Below are positions 8,135 to 16,571 of a stretch of DNA of 55,949 bases, in pieces. The notes under the pieces are model-generated. The model saw only the letters and a program-made list of their open reading frames with translations. It did no database searches and was not told where the DNA came from. Every line of letters begins with the position of its first letter. The stretch's first letter is position 1. The stretch spans positions 1 through 55,949 of the forward strand of contig JAHELS010000014.1 of the NCBI GenBank assembly GCA_024644085.1. Reading direction: 5' to 3'. A program made the position numbers and the translations under genes. This DNA is from Rhodopirellula sp. (lineage in GTDB: Bacteria; Planctomycetota; Planctomycetia; Pirellulales; Pirellulaceae).

Positions 8135-10159
8135 TCACGCGGCGCGTTTTTGTGCGTCCTGTTGCAGCGTCGCGATAACGGCTTTGTGCTTTGCAATTGC
8201 AACGGCCGCGCGATGTCGTTCGACCAACTGGGCGTTGTGCAATGCCTTGATCTGGCTTTTAAGTCGACGCACTTGATTCTCGGATTCGATTTGCGACCAC
8301 GCTGAACTGACATCCGCATCGAGGTTCGAGCTGTTCGCATTCCGTTTCAACAGCGCCTCTACCTTTCGGCGCTCGGCCGCTTCTCGCTGCAAACGATCAC
8401 GCAGCTTTTGAATCTGGCTCTCAATCAGCTCAAGCTCGTTGGACTTGGGGCGATCGCGAAGTTCGGCGACTTCGGCGAGAAGCCGCACGTTCTGCTCGCG
8501 AACCGATGCAAGCTGGTTCGTGATCGACTCATTCTGTCGAACGAGCTGTGTAATTCGGCTGGAGCGTTCGCTGCTGAGACGTCGGGATTCTTCCTCAGCC
8601 CGTTTTCGCTTCGACTTCTCTGCGTCAAGCACTCGTACCATTTCTTCATATTGAGATCGCATGGAATTGAACTTCGAATCCTGGATTTCTATCAATCGTT
8701 CATTTTTCAATCGCAGACGCTCAAGTGCACCATCTCGACGATCGATTTCCTTTGACTTTTCGTACGACTCGTTCCACAGGCCATTGAGTTCCGATTCGCG
8801 CTGGGCGACGAGCGATTTCAGGTTTCCGATCTCTTCCTGCAGCGCCGCCGTTGATGAGGCGGAGTTTGCCCGCTCACGCTCGAGCGTGCTTTTCGCCTCA
8901 ACAAGTTGGCTTTCAAGACACGCCAACCGCTCGTTCGCGGACGCCTGTTCGTTTTCCAGATCGGAATGCACCTCATCGGCGCGGCACTTTTCCTGCTGGG
9001 CAACGGCCTCGAACTGTCTCGACCGATCCACGACCGCTCTCAGCTTGTTTCGTAGATCGACGATCACGCTTGATTGCTCGCACTGCAAAAGCTGGTAGGT
9101 CTGAGTGATCGATTCATTCTCAGACAACGATCGGCTCAGCTCGTTCTGTAGTTGGATGACTTCGCTTTCGAGCTTTTCGACTTCGCCGTTTCTCGCTTTC
9201 GCACTTTGACGCAGCGCCTCTTCGGCGGCAACTTTTTCGAGCAAAGTGGCGTCGTTGTGCTGTCGCAGTTGAGCGATTTCGGCGCGTGATTGTCGGAGCT
9301 GGGACTCCTGGTTTTCGACGGTCGTTACCAGTCGCTGATTTCGCTCGTCCTTTTCTCGCAGCGCGACGTTGATACGCTCGACGCTGGATTCAAGCAAAGT
9401 AATCTTGTCAACATCCTGCGATGAGCTGGCAGCCTTCTGCTTTTCAATTTCTTCCCGAAGAAGTTTGATTTCGGCTCCGCGATCCGCAGCCCGCCGCTCG
9501 GCTGCTTCCGCGACAGCCCGTAGGTGTTTCGCTTCGGCGTCATGCTCATGCTGTGCTTCCGCCAGAGTATTTGCATGGTGCAGTCTCGCCGATTCGGTGG
9601 CCGTCTGAAGCTCATCGATTTCTCGTTCGCAATCGGCGACCCTCTGCTCGGTGGCGGCGAGCTGTGTGCGTATGCGGCGGGATCGCCGTACCTCTTCATT
9701 GAGCCACAGCTCGCGCGCGTGAAGCAGCTTCGCGGCGGATGAGAGTTTCTGGTTCGCTCGCACCAACTCCGCAGAGAATCGATGGGTTAACTGTTGTAAC
9801 TCGGAATTGTGATCCGCTCGCAAGTTGGCGACTCGCTCTTGATGCGATGCGACTTCGGCGGCCCGCTGCGAAATCAACCTGTCTCTTTCGGCGGCCTGTT
9901 GGCGTACCGCCTTCTCAAGGGAGGCAAGGTCGCGTTTTAAAACTGCGACTTCGGTTTCGCGTTGAGAGTCACACTCGAGAAGCGACTTGTTTGCAGCCGT
10001 CTGTGCGTCAGTGAGATCAAGTCGGAGACGCCTCTGTGCGGCCGGCGCACGACGTGGGTGCCGCGGATGATCGCGCGGCACAGAAACATTCCGGCGGTAC
10101 ACCACGCGCCGGCGGTTGGTTCTGTCGCCGCGAAACGAACCGTCGTCGAGCCACCACAT
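8135..10159 (-). CDS. Long coiled-coil protein
   Basis: Predicted 674-residue protein. From about residue 50 to residue 660 it is almost continuous heptad-type coiled coil, rich in Glu, Arg, Gln, Leu and Ala, resembling SMC-hinge-less or tropomyosin-like rods. No ATPase, transmembrane segment or signal peptide is visible. The first 45 residues are Arg-rich and not coiled coil; the start is therefore less certain, and a later start near residue 47 would give a purely coiled-coil protein. It faces the beta-barrel gene across a palindromic repeat. A structural or scaffolding role is inferred from the architecture alone. Confidence 0.7.
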   Translation of the reverse strand: MWWLDDGSFRGDRTNRRRVVYRRNVSVPRDHPRHPRRAPAAQRRLRLDLTDAQTAANKSLLECDSQRETEVAVLKRDLASLEKAVRQQAAERDRLISQRAAEVASHQERVANLRADHNSELQQLTHRFSAELVRANQKLSSAAKLLHARELWLNEEVRRSRRIRTQLAATEQRVADCEREIDELQTATESARLHHANTLAEAQHEHDAEAKHLRAVAEAAERRAADRGAEIKLLREEIEKQKAASSSQDVDKITLLESSVERINVALREKDERNQRLVTTVENQESQLRQSRAEIAQLRQHNDATLLEKVAAEEALRQSAKARNGEVEKLESEVIQLQNELSRSLSENESITQTYQLLQCEQSSVIVDLRNKLRAVVDRSRQFEAVAQQEKCRADEVHSDLENEQASANERLACLESQLVEAKSTLERERANSASSTAALQEEIGNLKSLVAQRESELNGLWNESYEKSKEIDRRDGALERLRLKNERLIEIQDSKFNSMRSQYEEMVRVLDAEKSKRKRAEEESRRLSSERSSRITQLVRQNESITNQLASVREQNVRLLAEVAELRDRPKSNELELIESQIQKLRDRLQREAAERRKVEALLKRNANSSNLDADVSSAWSQIESENQVRRLKSQIKALHNAQLVERHRAAVAIAKHKAVIATLQQDAQKRAA

Positions 10160-10162
10160 CGA

Positions 10163-10178
10163 TTGACCTCAATGTCAA
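10163..10178. promoter_or_regulatory. Inverted repeat TTGAC-N6-GTCAA
   Basis: A perfect inverted repeat TTGACCTCAATGTCAA lies 4 bases upstream of the coiled-coil gene's start codon. The position suits an operator or a small leader hairpin. No matching copy was noticed elsewhere. Confidence 0.3.
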
Positions 10179-10245
10179 AATGCAAAACGTCATCCATGAC
10201 GGGGTCTCGCTTGGCCGCGAATCCCGCAAACTCTCGAGTTTCGTA

Positions 10246-11136
10246 TCACCTTCCGACCAACCGCGCCAATTGCTCTTTGAAGGCAAGCGAGAAAGTTTCA
10301 CAGGGTTTCGCGCCGGGGATCATCCGACTCGGTAACGGCTCGAGTTTCGGATCACTACGAAAGCTGACTGAAATCGGCATGAATTCCAGCTCACGGCCCT
10401 TTGCCAGCGTCATCGCCCGCTTCATGTGAAAGGCGCTGGTGATCAATCCGACCCGTCCGGCGGCGGGAAATCCGTCATCCGGCGAGCGAAAAAAATCTGC
10501 AAGGTTTTTCATTTCTCTCGCTGTATTTTCCCCGGCGACCTCGAATATCACGTCGGCGGGCACTCCGAGTGACTCGAGCAATTCACGGCCAGTCGTCGAT
10601 GGGTCGGGATCGTCACGGATGGAGGTGCCGGTGCAGATGATCGATTCGGTTTGGCCCGCGTGCCACAACTGTGCAGCGCGAACGATGCGTTGGCCGTCCT
10701 GGCCAAGTTCCGCAACGCCGTCGTGAGCAACCGAAACGCCACCGCCAAGCACGACAATACAGCGGAACGGACGCATGTCAGGACTGAGACGTGCGCGAGG
10801 CCATTCCAACGATTGCATTGCCATCGATGCGACTTTCGCATTGGAGCTGGTCGCGATCGTCAGAAAAATCACCAGGAAAACCAGGGACGGAAATCGCGTG
10901 CCTTGTGATGAACAATAAACCGCCCCCGCCAGCGCGAGCACCGAGACCACGCCAAGCGGCATCGCGAACGCAGTGAGTGCGCGCTCGAGAGCGAACGGTC
11001 CTTCCGTTCTGTGTACCGCGTAGAGCAATGACCCGACCAGCAACGATGTCATGAACATTGCCACAAAGAAGCTGCGGACAAATCCGACCGTCGGGCGGGA
11101 TCCGAGTGTCGGATACGGATTCTTCTGCTTTGCCAT
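10246..11136 (-). CDS. YdcF/ElyC-family (DUF218) membrane protein
   Basis: Predicted 296-residue membrane protein. Three or four N-terminal transmembrane helices precede a cytoplasmic or periplasmic DUF218 domain starting at CIVVLGGG near residue 125, followed by RIVRAAQLWHAG, the TTGRELLESLG block and ENTAREMKNLADFF, all typical of the YdcF/SanA/ElyC family. ElyC in Escherichia coli is linked to peptidoglycan and envelope maintenance; the exact role of this homologue is unknown. The start used here is the internal Met (MAKQKNPYP); the frame extends to 11217, but the extra residues carry no recognisable feature. Confidence 0.8.
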   Translation of the reverse strand: MAKQKNPYPTLGSRPTVGFVRSFFVAMFMTSLLVGSLLYAVHRTEGPFALERALTAFAMPLGVVSVLALAGAVYCSSQGTRFPSLVFLVIFLTIATSSNAKVASMAMQSLEWPRARLSPDMRPFRCIVVLGGGVSVAHDGVAELGQDGQRIVRAAQLWHAGQTESIICTGTSIRDDPDPSTTGRELLESLGVPADVIFEVAGENTAREMKNLADFFRSPDDGFPAAGRVGLITSAFHMKRAMTLAKGRELEFMPISVSFRSDPKLEPLPSRMIPGAKPCETFSLAFKEQLARLVGR

Positions 11137-11265
11137 GGGGCGACCGATTCTGGGCGGGAGTATGGATGGATGCTGGACCAGCATAATCACCGCGCATGTG
11201 TCGGAGATCGTTCGCAAACCACCCCGCGGGAAAGTCGTCAGTCATTAGCAGCTGCCCTGGCTTGC

Positions 11266-12657
11266 TCAATCTCGTCTTTGTTTCCGTTGCTCGGCCAGCC
11301 GACGTTGCGTTTCCTCACGCAATTGTTGAAGAGCTTCGGCGTACCCGGGGTCCGTGGCAAAGTTGACGCGCTGGTCCGGATCCTTTTCCCGGTCGTGCAG
11401 GAACTCGAAGGGCGGATCCTGCTCGAAATATTTTGCGTAGGTGTATCGCGGCGTTCGTATCCCTTCCCATTTCGGGATCGACGCGTTGTTCATCAAGTGC
11501 TCGCAGGTAAAGGAATCGCGCGGCCAATCTGCATCAGGATTCTCGACCAACGGGCGAAGCGATTTGCCCTGGCTGTGAGCCGGGATTTCGACTCCGGCAT
11601 AATCAAACAGAGTGGGTGCGATATCGATATTCAACGCAACGGCGTCCGTGGTCTGGCTTTGGTCATTGGTCGCAACGCGAGGATCATAGATCACCAAGGG
11701 GACTCGCAACGATTCCTCGAAGTGGGACCATTTTCCCGCCAGACCGCGGTCTCCTTTGTAGTAACCATTGTCACCCATGAAGACGACGATCGTGTTGTCG
11801 CTACGGCCCGAATCTTTTATCGCCTCGAGCACCCGGCCGATGTTCCGGTCCAGTCCCGTGATCATGCGGTAGTAATTACGAACGTTTTTCTCGTACTTGG
11901 CTTGAGTGTCCCAGCGCCAATACCATCGATCGCGGTTCATCGATCGTTTCATGAAATCGGGCAACGAATCGAACGTGTCGACCAGCCTCGGTTGATCGAC
12001 CGCGACATCAACATAAAGCGACTTTTCGGTCTCGGGTGGCGGATAGTGATCGGCCTTGTCGTTGTCTTCGGCATGCGCCGCGTTGAAGCTGATCGACAAA
12101 CAGAACGGTCCGTCGACGGACCTCTTGACGAATCCGATCGCTTCGTCACCGATGATGTCGGTAACATGGCGTTTGGTACCGTCGACGTTCTTGACGTACG
12201 GGCTGCGATTCAGCGGCTTGTACCAATCAAACATGTGTTGCGCCGGTTTGCCGTCGATGTTGACACCAAACTTGCCGACAAAACCGGTTCGATAGCCTTG
12301 ATCGCGGAGCAGTGCGGGGTAACTCGTCGTGACCCAGTCGCGATGCAGCGGTGGTGTACCGAACGTGTACGCATGTGTCCGCTCAGTCAGCCCGGTGAAC
12401 AACGTGGCCCGGCTGGCCGCGCAAATGGACGTGGTCACAAACGCATTTTTGAAACGGATTCCATCTGCAGCAAGCCGATCAATTGTCGGTGTCTTCACCA
12501 CCGGGTGTCCGGCGCACCCCAGAAAATCATTTCGATGATCGTCCGAGAGCACAAACAGCAAGTTCGGACGTTCTCCCAATGCGGGGCTCTGCAACGTGCA
12601 CAGCAATGCCGTGGCAATGACACACGCGAATGACTTTAGTGCTCGGACGTTCAGCAT
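11266..12657 (-). CDS. Secreted sulfatase (type I, formylglycine)
   Basis: Predicted 463-residue exported sulfatase. A signal peptide (about residues 1-28) precedes the alkaline phosphatase-like fold: NLLFVLSDDHRNDFLG gives the paired metal-binding Asp residues, and the activation motif C79-A-A-S-R has the Cys to be converted to formylglycine and the downstream Arg. The second metal-site block VVFMGDNGYY lies near residue 285. The length and motif order resemble iduronate-2-sulfatase or choline-sulfatase-like members; the sulfated substrate cannot be told from sequence. Planctomycetes carry many such enzymes for algal polysaccharides. It is transcribed away from the small gene at 12831. Confidence 0.92.
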   Translation of the reverse strand: MLNVRALKSFACVIATALLCTLQSPALGERPNLLFVLSDDHRNDFLGCAGHPVVKTPTIDRLAADGIRFKNAFVTTSICAASRATLFTGLTERTHAYTFGTPPLHRDWVTTSYPALLRDQGYRTGFVGKFGVNIDGKPAQHMFDWYKPLNRSPYVKNVDGTKRHVTDIIGDEAIGFVKRSVDGPFCLSISFNAAHAEDNDKADHYPPPETEKSLYVDVAVDQPRLVDTFDSLPDFMKRSMNRDRWYWRWDTQAKYEKNVRNYYRMITGLDRNIGRVLEAIKDSGRSDNTIVVFMGDNGYYKGDRGLAGKWSHFEESLRVPLVIYDPRVATNDQSQTTDAVALNIDIAPTLFDYAGVEIPAHSQGKSLRPLVENPDADWPRDSFTCEHLMNNASIPKWEGIRTPRYTYAKYFEQDPPFEFLHDREKDPDQRVNFATDPGYAEALQQLREETQRRLAEQRKQRRD

Positions 12658-12685
12658 CGTGGTATTTCTCGGATTTTAGGCGGTT

Positions 12686-12728
12686 GAATTCCCCTTTACA
12701 CGCGTAATAGCTATTGAGGGGAGAATTC
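12686..12728. promoter_or_regulatory. Nested palindromes in divergent promoter region
   Basis: In the gap between the divergent sulfatase and the 62-residue gene, GAATTCCCC (12686-12694) is mirrored by GGGGAGAATTC (12718-12728, one extra base pair), and the centre holds the perfect palindrome AATAGCTATT (12706-12715). This is a plausible operator for a dimeric regulator acting on both genes, but no matching regulator is known here. Confidence 0.35.
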
Positions 12729-12830
12729 GTTGACACGCATTATGAACCACGATCCGTGGACGTTCCACATCGCGACGAGCCCCAAGGCAATTTGGTCTGC
12801 CGAGATACGAATCCATCAAGGACATCGGAT

Positions 12831-13019
12831 ATGAACGAAACGATCACCCCCACTCAAGATGTCGAGACGATCACCGCTTCACCCGCGGAAGAAAAAAATA
12901 CCGCTTCAAAAGCACCGGTGAAGACGCTCGAGTCGATCGCCCGAGCGATTCGTCTCGATGCACTGTATGATTCACTGAAGTATGTCCTGCGAAGCGACAC
13001 AGGGCACGACGGCGAATAG
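12831..13019 (+). CDS. Small hypothetical protein, 62 residues
   Basis: A short gene with the purine-rich stretch CAAGGA about 8 bases before ATG. The product starts with a Thr/Glu-rich, probably disordered half and ends with a predicted amphipathic helix containing LESIARAIRLDALYDSLKYV. There is no signal peptide or transmembrane segment. An excellent Rho-independent terminator follows within 30 bases, which supports an independently transcribed, probably well-expressed unit. I do not recognise the family. The frame stays open upstream to 12714, but that extension would run through the divergent promoter region. Confidence 0.65.
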   Translation: MNETITPTQDVETITASPAEEKNTASKAPVKTLESIARAIRLDALYDSLKYVLRSDTGHDGE

Positions 13020-13045
13020 TCGTTATTCACTTTGGTGAATTTGGG

Positions 13046-13079
13046 CGCGGACATCGGGTGTTGTCCGCGTCCTTTTTTT
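13046..13079 (+). terminator. Rho-independent terminator of the 62-residue gene
   Basis: A perfect 8-bp stem (CGCGGACA at 13046-13053 with TGTCCGCG at 13062-13069) with an 8-base loop is followed by CC and seven T. Confidence 0.85.
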
Positions 13080-13130
13080 GCGCCCACGTTCAGTCGTTAT
13101 GTTACGCAAAACAAACATGATGGGCGATTC

Positions 13131-13208
13131 GCAGGCGGGACCGAGCTTTGCGAGTTCCGGCGTTCACTCACACCAATGCCGGAACTCGCAAAGCTCGGTC
13201 CGGCCTAC
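13131..13208. repeat. 78-bp palindromic intergenic element, copy B
   Basis: Bases 13138-13161 are perfectly complementary to 13178-13201 (24 bp) around a 16-base loop, with further pairing outside (GGC/GCC) after one mismatch. The sequence matches the element at 8032-8109 in length and in most positions. It again lies between converging genes: the 62-residue gene and hisA. Confidence 0.85.
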
Positions 13209-13283
13209 TATGAAGCTTTCCCCGGTACATTCTCCCACTGCTAACGGAGTGTTGCGACTTTCGTGCGGCTCGTCATTCGGTCT

Positions 13284-14066
13284 TCAATGGGCTTTGTTCC
13301 ATCGGACGAGTTCTTCGTAGCGAACGCCCGTCCCGCCGAAAAGGTCGAGTGCGCTGCCCACGGTCACGTCGACGTGTCCCTTGCTCGCCGAATCGACGAG
13401 TTCAACGTCGTCCATGGTTGCCACGCCGCCGGCGTAGGTCATCGGTAACCCGGCCCAGCTTCCCATCAACTCGACCAGCTCGACGTCGATCCCCTGGCAG
13501 AGACCTTCGACGTCGGCGGCGTGAATCAGGAACTCGCTCGCGTAGGCCGAAAGTTCATCGAGTGTTTTGGGCGTGATTTCGACCTGAGTCAAAGTCTGCC
13601 AACGATTCATCGCGACTTTCCATGCGAGTGAGGGTCCACCGAGTTCGCATCGCCGGCAACTCAAATCGAGCACGATACGCCCGCGTCCAACTGTCTCTTT
13701 CAACTCTGCGAGTCGATCGTTCGAGAGATGCCCGTCGCGATCAAAAACCCACGAGGTCACGATCACGTGGCTGGCGCCGGCATCGATCCACTGGCTCGCA
13801 TTGGCCGAAGTAATCCCGCCGCCGATCTGCATGCCGCCGGGATAGGCTGCGAGTGCTTGCCGCGCTGCGGCATCGTTACCCGGTCCAAGTTTGATCACGT
13901 GGCCGCCGGCCAGCTCGTCACTGCGGTACTTGTTTGCAAACCAATCCGCTGACTTGTCGGCGACGAAATTTTCGCGCAGACCGGACCCTTCGTCACTCAG
14001 TGTGCCGCCGACAATTTGCTTGACACGACCGTCATGCAAGTCGATACAGGGCCGGAAGCGGGTCAT
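13284..14066 (-). CDS. hisA: Eukaryote-type HisA (ProFAR isomerase)
   Basis: Predicted 260-residue TIM-barrel enzyme that converts ProFAR to PRFAR in histidine biosynthesis. The sequence follows the eukaryotic His6 subfamily rather than ordinary bacterial HisA: MTRFRPCIDLHDGRVKQIVGG at the start, then GGHVIKLGPGND, the QIGGGIT phosphate loop, HVIVTSWVF, IVLDLSCRR, VAMNRWQTLT, FLIHAADVEGLC, MTYAGGVATMDD and a C-terminal VGSALDLFGG. The start is fixed by the MTRFRPCIDLH alignment; the frame is open 516 bases further upstream, but that part is low-complexity shadow sequence. It stands alone, not in a his operon. The assignment is from remembered yeast His6 similarity and is strong. Confidence 0.93.
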   Translation of the reverse strand: MTRFRPCIDLHDGRVKQIVGGTLSDEGSGLRENFVADKSADWFANKYRSDELAGGHVIKLGPGNDAAARQALAAYPGGMQIGGGITSANASQWIDAGASHVIVTSWVFDRDGHLSNDRLAELKETVGRGRIVLDLSCRRCELGGPSLAWKVAMNRWQTLTQVEITPKTLDELSAYASEFLIHAADVEGLCQGIDVELVELMGSWAGLPMTYAGGVATMDDVELVDSASKGHVDVTVGSALDLFGGTGVRYEELVRWNKAH

Positions 14067-14197
14067 TTTCGGCGAACAACGGAGGTTTGGGCGACGAAGG
14101 CGTGCAGAAAAGAGCTCTTTTGGTATAAATGGAAATACGTTCAGATCAAAGGCCGCTCCGGTACTTTGACCCGCTGGAACCTCATCGACGCAACCGC

Positions 14198-16495
14198 ATG
14201 GCAGCTCGCTATCTCGATCCACGATTGTCTTCGTTGCTCGAATCTCTTCGTCATCGCGTGCGTCGCTACGTGGTCTGGGACTCGCTGCTGACTGTCGCGG
14301 CAGTGATTCTGAGCGCCTTCTGGATCGGATTGGCGCTGGATTATTTGCCAGTCCAGCTTGGCGGAACCGAGATGCCGCGGCTGGCGCGAATCGTTTTGTT
14401 GTTGGTTGTCGCGGTCGCCGTTGTCGGGATTCTGGTGACGATGTTGTTGGGCAGGCTGAAGCGTCCGTTGCCGGATGACAGCCTGGCACTGCTGGTCGAA
14501 CGTCATCATCCCACGCTCGGGGGCCGGTTGGTGACGGCGGTGCAATTGAACGAACCGGGACGGACGGGCGATTCGCATTCACCGAAACTGCTCAAGGAAG
14601 TTCATGATCAGGCAGCGGCCGCGATTGACCAGGTCGACCCGAACCGCGTGTTTCGTTGGGAGCCGCTGGTCCGCAAGGCGATGGTTGCCGGTCCGCTGGC
14701 GATTTTTGCGTTGCTCTTTTTAGTGATCAGCCCGCAAGCGTTTGGCCGTGCCGCATCGCGTCTAACACTGCTGTCGGATGAGCCTTGGCCGCGGCGAGCT
14801 CATTTGGAAATGGTCGGAGTCGAGTTACCGATCGTCTCGGCGTCGGAGGATGAGTCGTCGGCGCCGGAGTTGATCGAGTTCGTCGATAAGACCGTGCGGC
14901 TGCCGCGAGGCAGCAGCGGGACGTTAAGAATTCGTGCAAAGGCGGTCGACGCCGAGTTGCCGGTGCTGTGCACCGTCTATTATCGAACCGATTCTGGGAC
15001 GCGAGGTCAATCCAACATGCGTCGTGTCGGGCGGATCGTCGATGGTTACCAGTCGTTCATTCTCGATGGCCCGCCGCTGAACAGTTTGAGCGAGTCGGTG
15101 ACTTTGGACGTGCGTGGATTGGATGATCGGCTTGATGATTATCGAATCGAGTCGGTCGAGCCGCCCGCGATCACCGAGATGAAGGTCGTCGTTCGCTATC
15201 CCGATTATTTGCGCGGCGAGGGCAGCGGCGATATCGACATGGAAACCGATTATCAATCGGGGCTGCGCCTACGCGAAGGCAGCGATGTGACGCTTGTCGC
15301 CAGCAGCAGCGTGCCGGTTGGCCAGTGTGACGTCGTCGTGAAGACCGATTCCGATGAGTTGGATGTCCTCCAGCCCGCGTACTCCGATGACCGCCGTCAA
15401 TTCAGTTTGACGCTGGACGAAATTGGCCGTGCGACCACGGTCACCATTGTCCCCCGCGATGTCGATGGAATTTCTGCCCAGGCACCGTACCGTTATTTTC
15501 TTGGCGTAGTCCTCGATGAGCCGCCGGAGTTGGAAATGCGTCTCGATGGCATTGGCTCGGCGGTCACCCCCATCGCACGAATTCCGGTCGAGGCGATCGT
15601 GACCGATGACTATGGAATCGAAAGGCTGGAGATTTCTGCGGCACCCATGTCGCTTGAGGGTGAAGCCAAATCGGCAAACATGACACCGCAGTTGAATCGG
15701 GATGGCGAAGGGAAAGCAGAAGTCGATTTGCGCGACATGGTCTCCGATGGAAGGCTCGAGGAGATCGTGCCCGGAGGTGCGATCAATATCATCGGTGAGG
15801 CTACCGACTACTACGATCTCGGTTCCCAGCACCTGACACGGAGCGAAGTATTCCGATTGCAGATCGTCAAGCCAGAGGAATTATTGGCGCTGATGGAACG
15901 CCGCGAGTTGGGGCTGCGGGCGCGGCTGCAGCAAACGATTGATGAAATGCGGAATCTTCGTGAGACGATTGATCTGCTGCGCCGCCGCGGACTCGAGCCG
16001 CCGAAGGATCCCAATGACGAAGCCGAACGAACGCGACAATTGCAAGTCCGACGACTGCGGGTCCAACAAAGCGGGCTGCAAGCCAGCAAGACCGCCGAGG
16101 AATTGTCCGGAATCGCAGCCTCGCTCGACGACATATTGAAGGAAATGGTCAACAACCGGGTCGATTCGATCGACCGCCGCGAGCGTATCGGCAACGGCGT
16201 TCGAGATCCCTTGCGACAAATTGTCGAGCAGCCATTGCAGCGTCTCCGCGACCAGATCGTCGAACTCGAAAGATCGGTCGCCGAGCCCGAAAAAGCGAAG
16301 GAAAAGGCCGCCGAGGCAGTCCAATCCGCCGAGGATGTCTTGCTTCAATTGACCGCCGTGCTCGATAAAATGCTTGATCTTGAAAGCTACAACGAAATCC
16401 TTGACAGGGTGCGCGAGTTGATCGACGACCAGGAATCGCTTCTCGAAGACACCAAAACGGAACGGAAAAAACGGACGCTTGAACTCTTCGAGTGA
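14198..16495 (+). CDS. DUF4175-like membrane protein with coiled-coil C-terminus
   Basis: Predicted 765-residue membrane protein. Two N-terminal transmembrane helices (near residues 30-50 and 65-85) are followed by a third hydrophobic segment near residue 170, then a long beta-rich periplasmic region with repeated Ig-like strands, and from about residue 575 an alpha-helical coiled-coil tail. The layout resembles DUF4175-type proteins. The Met at 14198 was chosen because the N-terminal helix region follows it directly; an ATG at 14129 in the same frame cannot be excluded. It leads a three-gene run of envelope proteins (16572 and 18403 follow) and is divergent from hisA. No enzymatic motif is seen. 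Confidence 0.75.
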   Translation: MAARYLDPRLSSLLESLRHRVRRYVVWDSLLTVAAVILSAFWIGLALDYLPVQLGGTEMPRLARIVLLLVVAVAVVGILVTMLLGRLKRPLPDDSLALLVERHHPTLGGRLVTAVQLNEPGRTGDSHSPKLLKEVHDQAAAAIDQVDPNRVFRWEPLVRKAMVAGPLAIFALLFLVISPQAFGRAASRLTLLSDEPWPRRAHLEMVGVELPIVSASEDESSAPELIEFVDKTVRLPRGSSGTLRIRAKAVDAELPVLCTVYYRTDSGTRGQSNMRRVGRIVDGYQSFILDGPPLNSLSESVTLDVRGLDDRLDDYRIESVEPPAITEMKVVVRYPDYLRGEGSGDIDMETDYQSGLRLREGSDVTLVASSSVPVGQCDVVVKTDSDELDVLQPAYSDDRRQFSLTLDEIGRATTVTIVPRDVDGISAQAPYRYFLGVVLDEPPELEMRLDGIGSAVTPIARIPVEAIVTDDYGIERLEISAAPMSLEGEAKSANMTPQLNRDGEGKAEVDLRDMVSDGRLEEIVPGGAINIIGEATDYYDLGSQHLTRSEVFRLQIVKPEELLALMERRELGLRARLQQTIDEMRNLRETIDLLRRRGLEPPKDPNDEAERTRQLQVRRLRVQQSGLQASKTAEELSGIAASLDDILKEMVNNRVDSIDRRERIGNGVRDPLRQIVEQPLQRLRDQIVELERSVAEPEKAKEKAAEAVQSAEDVLLQLTAVLDKMLDLESYNEILDRVRELIDDQESLLEDTKTERKKRTLELFE

Positions 16496-16571
16496 GAGCG
16501 AGATCGCACGCCCGCGATGAACACGAAACCCACCGGCGAGACGACAACGCCAACCACGCGAGAGTAATCCA

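Noticed and set aside
10017..10301. Alternative minus-strand frames at the start of the coiled-coil gene, suggesting a frameshift
   Set aside because: The annotated frame has acceptable codon use up to 10159, and no domain is cut, so a frameshift is not needed.
12730..12735. TTGACA as a -35 box for the small gene
   Set aside because: No -10-like box is at a usual distance; TATGAA is only five bases downstream.
13284..14582. Longer reading frame upstream of hisA, to 14582
   Set aside because: The extension is Arg/Pro/Ser-rich shadow sequence opposite a plus-strand gene; the His6-like MTRFRPCIDLH start fits 14066.
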